From Sipunculus nudus (Eukaryota > Annelida > Sipuncula > Golfingiida > Sipunculidae): DNA of 64,000 nucleotides. The stretch lies in assembly GCA_026874595.1 (NCBI GenBank), contig CM049319.1:39627473-39691472 (forward strand), in the 5' to 3' direction. This document shows, piece after piece, positions 14,597 through 27,661 of this stretch; position 1 is the stretch's first letter, and the number at the start of each line of letters is the position of its first letter. The notes under the pieces are model-generated. The model was not told where the DNA came from and did no database searches. It saw only the letters and a program-made list of their open reading frames with translations. The translations under genes were made by a program, and so were the position numbers.

Positions 14597-17500
14597 ATAC
14601 CTTGGTTTGTTCTGTACACATGGCTTACATACTTTGGTTTGTTCGGTACACAGGGCTCACATACCTTGGTTTGTTCTGTATACATGGCTTACATACCTTG
14701 TTTTGATCGGTACACATGGCTCACATACCTTGGTTTGTTCTGTACACATGGCTTACATACCTTGGTTTGTTCTGTACACATGGCTTACATACCTTGCTTT
14801 GTTCTGTACACATGGCGTACATACCTTGGTTTGTTCTGTACACATGGCTCACATACCTTGGTTTGTTCTGTACACATGGCTCACATACCTTGGTTTGTTA
14901 TGTACATAAGGCTTACATACCTTGGTTTGTTCGGTACACATGGCTTACATACCTTGGTTTGTTCTGTATACATGGCTCACATACCTTGGTTTGTTCTGTA
15001 CACATGGCTCACATACCTTGGTTTGTTCTGTATATAAGGCTTACATACCTTGGTTTGTTCGGTACATCTGGCTCACATACCTTGGTTTGTTATGTATACA
15101 TGGCTCACATACCTTGGTTTGTTCTGTACACATGGCTTACATACCTTGGTTTGTTCTGTACACATGGCTTACATACCTTGGTTTGATCGGTACACATGGC
15201 TTACATACCTTGGTTTGTTCTGGACATAAGGCTCACATACCTTGGTTTGTTCTGTACACATGGCTCACATACCTTGGTTTGTTCTGTACACAGGGCTCAC
15301 ACACCTTGGTTTGTTCGGTACACAGGGCTCACATACCTTGGTTTGTTCTGTACACATGGCTTACATACCTTGGTTTGTTCTGTACACATGGCTTACATAC
15401 CTTGGTTTGTTCGGTACACATGGCTTAAATACCTTGGTTTGTTCTGTACACATGGCTTACGTACCTTGGTTTGTTCTGTACACATGGCTTACATACCTTG
15501 GTTTGTTCTGTACACATGGCTTACATACCTTGGTTTGTTCTGTACACATGGCTTACATACCTTGGTTTGTTCGGTACACATGGCTTACATACCTTGGTTT
15601 GTTCGGTACACATGGCTTACATACCTTGGTTTATTCTATATACATGGCTTACATACCTTGGTTTGTTCTGTACACATGGCTTACATACCTTGGTTTGTTC
15701 TGTAACATGGCTTACATACCTTGGTTTGTTCGGTACACATGGCTTACATACCTTGGTTTGTTCTGTACACATGGCTTACATACCTTGCTTTGATCGGTAC
15801 ACATGGCTCACATACCTTGGTTTGTTCTGTACACATGGCTCACATACCTTGGTTTGTTCTGTACATAAGGCTTACATACCTTGGATTGTTCGGTATACAT
15901 GGCTTACATACCTTGGTTTGTTCTGTACACATGGCTTACATACCTTGGTTTGTTCGGTACACATGGCTTACATACCTTGGTTTGTTCTGTACACATGGCT
16001 TACATACCTTGCTTTACTCGGTACACATGGCTCACATACCTAGGTTTGTTCTGTACACATGGCTCACATACCTTGGTTTGTTCTGTACATAAGGCTTACA
16101 TACCTTGGTTTGTTCAGTACACATGGCTTACATACCTTGGTTTGTTCTGTACACATGGCTTACCTGCCTTGGTTTGTTCTGCACACATGGCTTACATACA
16201 TTGGTTTGTTCTGTACACATGGTCTACATACCTTGGTTTGTTCTGTACACATGGCTTACATACTTTGGTTTGTTCGGTACACAGGGCTCACATACCTTGG
16301 TCTGTTCTGTATACATGGCTTACATACCTTGTTTTGATCGGTACACATGGCTCACATACCTTGGTTTGTTCTGTACACATGGCTTACATACCTTGGTTTG
16401 TTCTGTACACATGGCTTACATACCTTGGTTTGTTCTGTACACATGGCTTACATACCTTGGTTTGTTCTGTACACATGGCTCACATACCTTGGTTTGTTCT
16501 GTACACATGGCTCACATACATTGGTTTGTTCGGTACACGTGGCTCACATACCTTGGTTTGTTCGGTACACATGGCTCACATACCTTGGTTTGTTCGGTAC
16601 ACATGGTTCACATACCTTGGTTTGTTCGGTACACATGGCTCACATACCTTGGTTTGTTCGGTAAACATGGCTTACATACCTTGGTTTCTTCTGTATGAAA
16701 GGCTTACATACCTTGGTTTGTTCTGTACACATGGCTTACATACCTTGGTTTGTTCTGTACACATGGCTTACATACCTTGCTTTGATCGGTACACATGGCT
16801 CACATACCTTGGTTTGTTCTGTACACATGGCTCACATACCTTGGTTTGTTCTGTACATAAGGCTTACATACCTTGGTTTGTTCGGTACACATGGCTTACA
16901 TACCTTGATTTATTCTGTACACATGGCTCACATAAATTGGTTTGTTCTGTACATAAGGCTTACATACCTTGGTTTGTTCGGTACACATGGCTTACATACC
17001 TTGGTTTGTTCTGTATTCATGGCTCACATACCTTGGTTTGTTCTGTACACATGGCTCACATACCTTGGTTGGTTCTGTACACATAGCTTACATACCTTGC
17101 TTTGACCGGTACACATGGCTCACATACCTTGGTTTATTCTGTACACATGGCTTACCTACCTTGGTTTGTTCTGTACACATGGCTAACATACCTTGGTTTG
17201 TTCTGTATAAATGGCTCACATACCTTGGTTTGTTCTGTACACATGGCTCACATACCTTGGTTTGTTCTGTACACATGGCTTACATACCTTGCTTTCATCG
17301 GTACACATGGCTCACATACCTTTGTTTGTTCTGTACACATGGCTCACATACCTTGGTTTGTTCTGTACATAAGGCTTACATACCTTGGTTTGTTCGGTAC
17401 ACATGGCTTACATACCTTGGTTTGTTCTGTATACCTGGCTCATATACCTTGGTTTGTTCTGTACACATGGCTCACATACCTTGGTTTGTTCTGTATATAA

Positions 17501-18067
17501 GGCTTACATACCTTGGTTTGTTCGGTACACCTGGCTAACATACCTTGGTTTGTTATGTATACATGGCTCACATACCTTGCTTTGTTCTGTACACATGGCT
17601 TACATACCTTGGTTTGTTCTGTACACATGGCTTACATACATTGGTTTGTTCTGTACACATGGCTTACATACCTTGGTTTGTTCTGTACACATGGCTTACA
17701 TACCTTGGTTTGTTCTGTACACATGGCTTACATACCTTGGTTTGTTCTGTACACATGGCTCACATACCTAGGTTTGTTCGGTACACATGGCTTACATACA
17801 TTGGTTTCTTCTGTACACATGGCTCACATACCTTGGTTTGTTCTGTACACATGGCTTACATACCTTGGTTTGTTCTGTACACATGGCTTACATACCTTGG
17901 TTTGTTTTGTACACATGGCTTACATACCTTGGTTTGTTCGGTACACATGGCTTACATACCTTGGTTTGTTCGGTACACATGGCTTACATACCTTGGTTTA
18001 TTCTATATACATGGCTTACATACCTTGGTTTGTTCTGTACACATGGCTTACATACCTTGGTTTGTTC
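14597..18067 (+). repeat. 3.47-kb tandem HOR duplication, left copy
   Basis: Matches 18276-21746 at an offset of 3,679 bp, which is 115 units minus one base; the missing base is the 31-bp unit at 15674. I see two substitutions between the copies: TTTCTTC versus TTTGTTC just before the TATGAAAGG unit near 16688, and GGCTCAC versus GCCTCAC near 14846/18525. The right limit is a T/G difference at 18068/21747. The left limit is close to the breakpoint that ends the 12,984-bp duplication. Confidence 0.85.
15674..15704 (+). repeat. 31-bp unit (one base lost)
   Basis: The unit ends TTCTGTA and runs straight into ACATGG, so one base of the usual GTACACATGG is missing. Confidence 0.92.
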
Positions 18068-18275
18068 GGTACACATGGCTTACATACCTTGGTTTGTTCT
18101 GTACACATGGCTTACATACCTTGCTTTGATCGGTACACATGGCTCACATACCTTGGTTTGTTCTGTACACATGGCTCACATACCTTGGTTTGTTCTGTAC
18201 ATAAGGCTTACATACCTTGGATTGTTCGGTATACATGGCTTACATACCTTTGTTTGTTCTGTACACATGGTCTAC

Positions 18276-21200
18276 ATACCTTGGTTTGTTCTGTACACAT
18301 GGCTTACATACTTTGGTTTGTTCGGTACACAGGGCTCACATACCTTGGTTTGTTCTGTATACATGGCTTACATACCTTGTTTTGATCGGTACACATGGCT
18401 CACATACCTTGGTTTGTTCTGTACACATGGCTTACATACCTTGGTTTGTTCTGTACACATGGCTTACATACCTTGCTTTGTTCTGTACACATGGCGTACA
18501 TACCTTGGTTTGTTCTGTACACATGCCTCACATACCTTGGTTTGTTCTGTACACATGGCTCACATACCTTGGTTTGTTATGTACATAAGGCTTACATACC
18601 TTGGTTTGTTCGGTACACATGGCTTACATACCTTGGTTTGTTCTGTATACATGGCTCACATACCTTGGTTTGTTCTGTACACATGGCTCACATACCTTGG
18701 TTTGTTCTGTATATAAGGCTTACATACCTTGGTTTGTTCGGTACATCTGGCTCACATACCTTGGTTTGTTATGTATACATGGCTCACATACCTTGGTTTG
18801 TTCTGTACACATGGCTTACATACCTTGGTTTGTTCTGTACACATGGCTTACATACCTTGGTTTGATCGGTACACATGGCTTACATACCTTGGTTTGTTCT
18901 GGACATAAGGCTCACATACCTTGGTTTGTTCTGTACACATGGCTCACATACCTTGGTTTGTTCTGTACACAGGGCTCACACACCTTGGTTTGTTCGGTAC
19001 ACAGGGCTCACATACCTTGGTTTGTTCTGTACACATGGCTTACATACCTTGGTTTGTTCTGTACACATGGCTTACATACCTTGGTTTGTTCGGTACACAT
19101 GGCTTAAATACCTTGGTTTGTTCTGTACACATGGCTTACGTACCTTGGTTTGTTCTGTACACATGGCTTACATACCTTGGTTTGTTCTGTACACATGGCT
19201 TACATACCTTGGTTTGTTCTGTACACATGGCTTACATACCTTGGTTTGTTCGGTACACATGGCTTACATACCTTGGTTTGTTCGGTACACATGGCTTACA
19301 TACCTTGGTTTATTCTATATACATGGCTTACATACCTTGGTTTGTTCTGTACACATGGCTTACATACCTTGGTTTGTTCTGTAACATGGCTTACATACCT
19401 TGGTTTGTTCGGTACACATGGCTTACATACCTTGGTTTGTTCTGTACACATGGCTTACATACCTTGCTTTGATCGGTACACATGGCTCACATACCTTGGT
19501 TTGTTCTGTACACATGGCTCACATACCTTGGTTTGTTCTGTACATAAGGCTTACATACCTTGGATTGTTCGGTATACATGGCTTACATACCTTGGTTTGT
19601 TCTGTACACATGGCTTACATACCTTGGTTTGTTCGGTACACATGGCTTACATACCTTGGTTTGTTCTGTACACATGGCTTACATACCTTGCTTTACTCGG
19701 TACACATGGCTCACATACCTAGGTTTGTTCTGTACACATGGCTCACATACCTTGGTTTGTTCTGTACATAAGGCTTACATACCTTGGTTTGTTCAGTACA
19801 CATGGCTTACATACCTTGGTTTGTTCTGTACACATGGCTTACCTGCCTTGGTTTGTTCTGCACACATGGCTTACATACATTGGTTTGTTCTGTACACATG
19901 GTCTACATACCTTGGTTTGTTCTGTACACATGGCTTACATACTTTGGTTTGTTCGGTACACAGGGCTCACATACCTTGGTCTGTTCTGTATACATGGCTT
20001 ACATACCTTGTTTTGATCGGTACACATGGCTCACATACCTTGGTTTGTTCTGTACACATGGCTTACATACCTTGGTTTGTTCTGTACACATGGCTTACAT
20101 ACCTTGGTTTGTTCTGTACACATGGCTTACATACCTTGGTTTGTTCTGTACACATGGCTCACATACCTTGGTTTGTTCTGTACACATGGCTCACATACAT
20201 TGGTTTGTTCGGTACACGTGGCTCACATACCTTGGTTTGTTCGGTACACATGGCTCACATACCTTGGTTTGTTCGGTACACATGGTTCACATACCTTGGT
20301 TTGTTCGGTACACATGGCTCACATACCTTGGTTTGTTCGGTAAACATGGCTTACATACCTTGGTTTGTTCTGTATGAAAGGCTTACATACCTTGGTTTGT
20401 TCTGTACACATGGCTTACATACCTTGGTTTGTTCTGTACACATGGCTTACATACCTTGCTTTGATCGGTACACATGGCTCACATACCTTGGTTTGTTCTG
20501 TACACATGGCTCACATACCTTGGTTTGTTCTGTACATAAGGCTTACATACCTTGGTTTGTTCGGTACACATGGCTTACATACCTTGATTTATTCTGTACA
20601 CATGGCTCACATAAATTGGTTTGTTCTGTACATAAGGCTTACATACCTTGGTTTGTTCGGTACACATGGCTTACATACCTTGGTTTGTTCTGTATTCATG
20701 GCTCACATACCTTGGTTTGTTCTGTACACATGGCTCACATACCTTGGTTGGTTCTGTACACATAGCTTACATACCTTGCTTTGACCGGTACACATGGCTC
20801 ACATACCTTGGTTTATTCTGTACACATGGCTTACCTACCTTGGTTTGTTCTGTACACATGGCTAACATACCTTGGTTTGTTCTGTATAAATGGCTCACAT
20901 ACCTTGGTTTGTTCTGTACACATGGCTCACATACCTTGGTTTGTTCTGTACACATGGCTTACATACCTTGCTTTCATCGGTACACATGGCTCACATACCT
21001 TTGTTTGTTCTGTACACATGGCTCACATACCTTGGTTTGTTCTGTACATAAGGCTTACATACCTTGGTTTGTTCGGTACACATGGCTTACATACCTTGGT
21101 TTGTTCTGTATACCTGGCTCATATACCTTGGTTTGTTCTGTACACATGGCTCACATACCTTGGTTTGTTCTGTATATAAGGCTTACATACCTTGGTTTGT

Positions 21201-21746
21201 TCGGTACACCTGGCTAACATACCTTGGTTTGTTATGTATACATGGCTCACATACCTTGCTTTGTTCTGTACACATGGCTTACATACCTTGGTTTGTTCTG
21301 TACACATGGCTTACATACATTGGTTTGTTCTGTACACATGGCTTACATACCTTGGTTTGTTCTGTACACATGGCTTACATACCTTGGTTTGTTCTGTACA
21401 CATGGCTTACATACCTTGGTTTGTTCTGTACACATGGCTCACATACCTAGGTTTGTTCGGTACACATGGCTTACATACATTGGTTTCTTCTGTACACATG
21501 GCTCACATACCTTGGTTTGTTCTGTACACATGGCTTACATACCTTGGTTTGTTCTGTACACATGGCTTACATACCTTGGTTTGTTTTGTACACATGGCTT
21601 ACATACCTTGGTTTGTTCGGTACACATGGCTTACATACCTTGGTTTGTTCGGTACACATGGCTTACATACCTTGGTTTATTCTATATACATGGCTTACAT
21701 ACCTTGGTTTGTTCTGTACACATGGCTTACATACCTTGGTTTGTTC
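18276..21746 (+). repeat. 3.47-kb tandem HOR duplication, right copy
   Basis: Second copy of 14597-18067, directly adjacent to it apart from about 200 bp of other units. It carries the same 31-bp unit (19353-19383) and the same series of rare variants, including the GGACATAAGG unit near 18900 and the ACAGGGCTCACACACC unit near 18970. Near-identity and head-to-tail adjacency are what unequal exchange within the array would leave. Confidence 0.85.
19353..19383 (+). repeat. 31-bp unit, second copy
   Basis: Same one-base loss as at 15674, offset 3,679 bp; part of the 3.47-kb tandem duplication. Confidence 0.92.
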
Positions 21747-23118
21747 TGTACACATGGCTTACATACCTTGGTTTGTTCGGTACACATGGCTTACATACCT
21801 TGGTTTGTTCTGTACACATGGCTTACATACCTTGGTTTGTTCTGTATAAATGGCTCACATACCTTGGTTTGTTCTGTACACATGGCTCACATACCTTGGT
21901 TTGTTCTGTACACATGGCTTACATACCTTGCTTTCATCGGTACACATGGCTCACATACCTTTGTTTGTTCTGTACACATGGCTCACATACCTTGGTTTGT
22001 TCTGTACATAAGGCTTACATACCTTGGTTTGTTCGGTACACATGGCTTACATACCTTGATTTATTCTGTACACATGGCTCACATAAATTGGTTTGTTCGG
22101 TACACATGGCTTACATACCTTGGTTTGTTCTGTATTCATGGCTCACATACCTTGGTTTGTTCTGTACACATGGCTCACATACCTTGGTTGGTTCTGTACA
22201 CATAGCTTACATACCTTGCTTTGACCGGTACACATGGCTCACATACCTTGGTTTATTCTGTACACATGGCTTACCTACCTTGGTTTGTTCTGTACACATG
22301 GCTAACATACCTTGGTTTGTTCTGTATAAATGGCTCACATACCTTGGTTTGTTCTGTACACATGGCTCACATACCTTGGTTTGTTCTGTACACATGGCTT
22401 ACATACCTTGCTTTCATCGGTACACATGGCTCACATACCTTTGTTTGTTCTGTACACATGGCTCACATACCTTGGTTTGTTCTGTACATAAGGCTTACAT
22501 ACCTTGGTTTGTTCGGTACACATGGCTTACATACCTTGGTTTGTTCTGTATACCTGGCTCATATACCTTGGTTTGTTCTGTACACATGGCTCACATACCT
22601 TGGTTTGTTCTGTATATAAGGCTTACATACCTTGGTGTGTTCGGTACACCTGGCTAACATACCTTGGTTTGTTATGTATACATGGCTCACATACCTTGCT
22701 TTGTTCTGTACACATGGCTTACATACCTTGGTTTGTTCTGTACACATGGCTTACATACATTGGTTTGTTCTGTACACATGGCTTACATACCTTGGTTTGT
22801 TCTGTACACATGGCTTACATACCTTGGTTTGTTCTGTACACATGGCTTACATACCTTGGTTTGTTCTGTACACATGGCTCACATACCTAGGTTTGTTCGG
22901 TACACATGGCTTACATACATTGGTTTCTTCTGTACACATGGCTCACATACCTTGGTTTGTTCTGTACACATGGCTTACATACCTTGGTTTGTTCTGTACA
23001 CATGGCTTACATACCTTGGTTTGTTTTGTACACATGGCTTACATACCTTGGTTTGTTCGGTACACATGGCTTACATACCTTGGTTTGTTCGGTACACATG
23101 GCTTACATACCTTGGTTT
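20865..23118 (+). repeat. 2.25-kb HOR duplication, left copy
   Basis: Matches 25408-27661 at an offset of 4,543 bp (142 units minus one base, the 31-bp unit at 23224 lying between them). One substitution is visible, C at 22699 against G at 27242. Both copies share the unusual TTGGTGTG unit (22636 and 27179), which marks them as descended from the same recent parent. The limits are A/T at 20864/25407 and G/A at 23119/27662. Confidence 0.82.
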
Positions 23119-23223
23119 GTTCTGTACACATGGCTTACATACCTTGGTTTGTTCGGTACACATGGCTTACATACCTTGGTTTATTCTATATACATGGCTT
23201 ACATACCTTGGTTTGTTCTGTAC

Positions 23224-23254
23224 ACATGGCTTACATACCTTGGTTTGTTCTGTA
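23224..23254 (+). repeat. 31-bp unit, third copy
   Basis: Same one-base loss, 3,871 bp after the copy at 19353. Confidence 0.92.
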
Positions 23255-25407
23255 ACATGGCTTACATACCTTGGTTTGTTCGGTACACATGGCTTACATA
23301 CCTTGGTTTGTTCTGTACACATGGCTTACATACCTTGCTTTGATCGGTACACATGGCTCACATACCTTGGTTTGTTCTGTACACATGGCTCACATACCTT
23401 GGTTTGTTCTGTACATAAGGCTTACATACCTTGGATTGTTCGGTATACATGGCTTACATACCTTGGTTTGTTCTGTACACATGGCTTACATACCTTGGTT
23501 TGTTCGGTACACATGGCTTACATACCTTGGTTTGTTCTGTACACATGGCTTACATACCTTGCTTTACTCGGTACACATGGCTCACATACCTAGGTTTGTT
23601 CTGTACACATGGCTCACATACCTTGGTTTGTTCTGTACATAAGGCTTACATACCTTGGTTTGTTCAGTACACATGGCTTACATACCTTGGTTTGTTCTGT
23701 ACACATGGCTTACCTGCCTTGGTTTGTTCTGCACACATGGCTTACATACATTGGTTTGTTCTGTACACATGGTCTACATACCTTGGTTTGTTCTGTACAC
23801 ATGGCTTACATACTTTGGTTTGTTCGGTACACAGGGCTCACATACCTTGGTCTGTTCTGTATACATGGCTTACATACCTTGTTTTGATCGGTACACATGG
23901 CTCACATACCTTGGTTTGTTCTGTACACATGGCTTACATACCTTGGTTTGTTCTGTACACATGGCTTACATACCTTGGTTTGTTCTGTACACATGGCTTA
24001 CATACCTTGGTTTGTTCTGTACACATGGCTCACATACCTTGGTTTGTTCTGTACACATGGCTCACATACATTGGTTTGTTCGGTACACGTGGCTCACATA
24101 CCTTGATTTGTTCGGTACACATGGCTCACATACCTTGGTTTGTTCGGTACACATGGTTCACATACCTTGGTTTGTTCGGTACACATGGCTCACATACCTT
24201 GGTTTGTTCGGTAAACATGGCTTACATACCTTGGTTTGTTCTGTATGAAAGGCTTACATACCTTGGTTTGTTCTGTACACATGGCTTACATACCTTGGTT
24301 TGTTCTGTACACATGGCTTACATACCTTGCTTTGATCGGTACACATGGCTCACATACCTTGGTTTGTTCTGTACACATGGCTCACATACCTTGGTTTGTT
24401 CTGTACATAAGGCTTACATACCTTGGTTTGTTCGGTACACATGGCTTACATACCTTGATTTATTCTGTACACATGGCTCACATAAATTGGTTTGTTCTGT
24501 ACATAAGGCTTACATACCTTGGTTTGTTCGGTACACATGGCTTACATACCTTGGTTTGTTCTGTATTCATGGCTCACATACCTTGGTTTGTTCTGTACAC
24601 ATGGCTCACATACCTTGGTTGGTTCTGTACACATAGCTTACATACCTTGCTTTGACCGGTACACATGGCTCACATACCTTGGTTTATTCTGTACACATGG
24701 CTTACCTACCTTGGTTTGTTCTGTACACATGGCTAACATACCTTGGTTTGTTCTGTATAAATGGCTCACATACCTTGGTTTGTTCTGTACACATGGCTCA
24801 CATACCTTGGTTTGTTCTGTACACATGGCTTACATACCTTGCTTTCATCGGTACACATGGCTCACATACCTTTGTTTGTTCTGTACACATGGCTCACATA
24901 CCTTGGTTTGTTCTGTACATAAGGCTTACATACCTTGGTTTGTTCTGTACATAAGGCTTACATACCTTGGTTTGTTCGGTACACATGGCTTACATACCTT
25001 GGTTTGTTCTGTACACATGGCTCACATACCTAGGTTTGTTCGGTACACATGGCTTACATACATTGGTTTCTTCTGTACACATGGCTCACATACCTTGGTT
25101 TGTTCTGTACACATGGCTTACATACCTTGGTTTGTTCTGTACACATGGCTTACATACCTTGGTTTGTTTTGTACACATGGCTTACATACCTTGGTTTGTT
25201 CGGTACACATGGCTTACATACCTTGGTTTGTTCGGTACACATGGCTTACATACCTTGGTTTATTCTATATACATGGCTTACATACCTTGGTTTGTTCTGT
25301 ACACATGGCTTACATACCTTGGTTTGTTCTGTACACATGGCTTACATACCTTGGTTTGTTCGGTACACATGGCTTACATACCTTGGTTTGTTCTGTACAC
25401 ATGGCTT

Positions 25408-27661
25408 ACATACCTTGGTTTGTTCTGTATAAATGGCTCACATACCTTGGTTTGTTCTGTACACATGGCTCACATACCTTGGTTTGTTCTGTACACATGG
25501 CTTACATACCTTGCTTTCATCGGTACACATGGCTCACATACCTTTGTTTGTTCTGTACACATGGCTCACATACCTTGGTTTGTTCTGTACATAAGGCTTA
25601 CATACCTTGGTTTGTTCGGTACACATGGCTTACATACCTTGGTTTGTTCTGTATACCTGGCTCATATACCTTGGTTTGTTCTGTACACATGGCTCACATA
25701 CCTTGGTTTGTTCTGTATATAAGGCTTACATACCTTGGTTTGTTCGGTACACCTGGCTAACATACCTTGGTTTGTTATGTATACATGGCTCACATACCTT
25801 GCTTTGTTCTGTACACATGGCTTACATACCTTGGTTTGTTCTGTACACATGGCTTACATACATTGGTTTGTTCTGTACACATGGCTTACATACCTTGGTT
25901 TGTTCTGTACACATGGCTTACATACCTTGGTTTGTTCTGTACACATGGCTTACATACCTTGGTTTGTTCTGTACACATGGCTCACATACCTAGGTTTGTT
26001 CGGTACACATGGCTTACATACATTGGTTTCTTCTGTACACATGGCTCACATACCTTGGTTTGTTCTGTACACATGGCTTACATACCTTGGTTTGTTCTGT
26101 ACACATGGCTTACATACCTTGGTTTGTTTTGTACACATGGCTTACATACCTTGGTTTGTTCGGTACACATGGCTTACATACCTTGGTTTGTTCGGTACAC
26201 ATGGCTTACATACCTTGGTTTATTCTATATACATGGCTTACATACCTTGGTTTGTTCTGTACACATGGCTTACATACCTTGGTTTGTTCTGTACACATGG
26301 CTTACATACCTTGGTTTGTTCGGTACACATGGCTTACATACCTTGGTTTGTTCTGTACACATGGCTTACATACCTTGGTTTGTTCTGTATAAATGGCTCA
26401 CATACCTTGGTTTGTTCTGTACACATGGCTCACATACCTTGGTTTGTTCTGTACACATGGCTTACATACCTTGCTTTCATCGGTACACATGGCTCACATA
26501 CCTTTGTTTGTTCTGTACACATGGCTCACATACCTTGGTTTGTTCTGTACATAAGGCTTACATACCTTGGTTTGTTCGGTACACATGGCTTACATACCTT
26601 GATTTATTCTGTACACATGGCTCACATAAATTGGTTTGTTCGGTACACATGGCTTACATACCTTGGTTTGTTCTGTATTCATGGCTCACATACCTTGGTT
26701 TGTTCTGTACACATGGCTCACATACCTTGGTTGGTTCTGTACACATAGCTTACATACCTTGCTTTGACCGGTACACATGGCTCACATACCTTGGTTTATT
26801 CTGTACACATGGCTTACCTACCTTGGTTTGTTCTGTACACATGGCTAACATACCTTGGTTTGTTCTGTATAAATGGCTCACATACCTTGGTTTGTTCTGT
26901 ACACATGGCTCACATACCTTGGTTTGTTCTGTACACATGGCTTACATACCTTGCTTTCATCGGTACACATGGCTCACATACCTTTGTTTGTTCTGTACAC
27001 ATGGCTCACATACCTTGGTTTGTTCTGTACATAAGGCTTACATACCTTGGTTTGTTCGGTACACATGGCTTACATACCTTGGTTTGTTCTGTATACCTGG
27101 CTCATATACCTTGGTTTGTTCTGTACACATGGCTCACATACCTTGGTTTGTTCTGTATATAAGGCTTACATACCTTGGTGTGTTCGGTACACCTGGCTAA
27201 CATACCTTGGTTTGTTATGTATACATGGCTCACATACCTTGGTTTGTTCTGTACACATGGCTTACATACCTTGGTTTGTTCTGTACACATGGCTTACATA
27301 CATTGGTTTGTTCTGTACACATGGCTTACATACCTTGGTTTGTTCTGTACACATGGCTTACATACCTTGGTTTGTTCTGTACACATGGCTTACATACCTT
27401 GGTTTGTTCTGTACACATGGCTCACATACCTAGGTTTGTTCGGTACACATGGCTTACATACATTGGTTTCTTCTGTACACATGGCTCACATACCTTGGTT
27501 TGTTCTGTACACATGGCTTACATACCTTGGTTTGTTCTGTACACATGGCTTACATACCTTGGTTTGTTTTGTACACATGGCTTACATACCTTGGTTTGTT
27601 CGGTACACATGGCTTACATACCTTGGTTTGTTCGGTACACATGGCTTACATACCTTGGTTT
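25408..27661 (+). repeat. 2.25-kb HOR duplication, right copy
   Basis: Second copy of 20865-23118. Both copies also contain an internal 1,440-bp (45-unit) repeat: the GACCGG marker segment near 22221 repeats the one near 20781, and the 26764 segment corresponds to 22221 plus 4,543. Duplications are therefore nested here, and this 20-28 kb stretch is the most rearranged part of the A-type region. Confidence 0.8.

Larger units (their letters stand above)
1642..14625 (+). repeat. Large intra-array duplication, left copy (12,984 bp)
   Basis: This block matches 30208-43191 at a constant offset of 28,566 bp. Everything I compared agrees, including rare private features: the 33-bp unit at 2401, the 24-bp unit at 5570, the chimeric GTTTTGTTCTG unit near 11596, and the single CCATGG variant at 14217. 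The match starts after a T/C difference at 1641/30207 and stops at a T/C difference at 14626/43192. It contains A-type HOR copies whose CTTTACTCGG markers begin at 2516, 3924, 6732, 8876, 11276, 11724 and 14124. Perfect similarity implies a very recent duplication or an assembly artefact. Confidence 0.9.
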
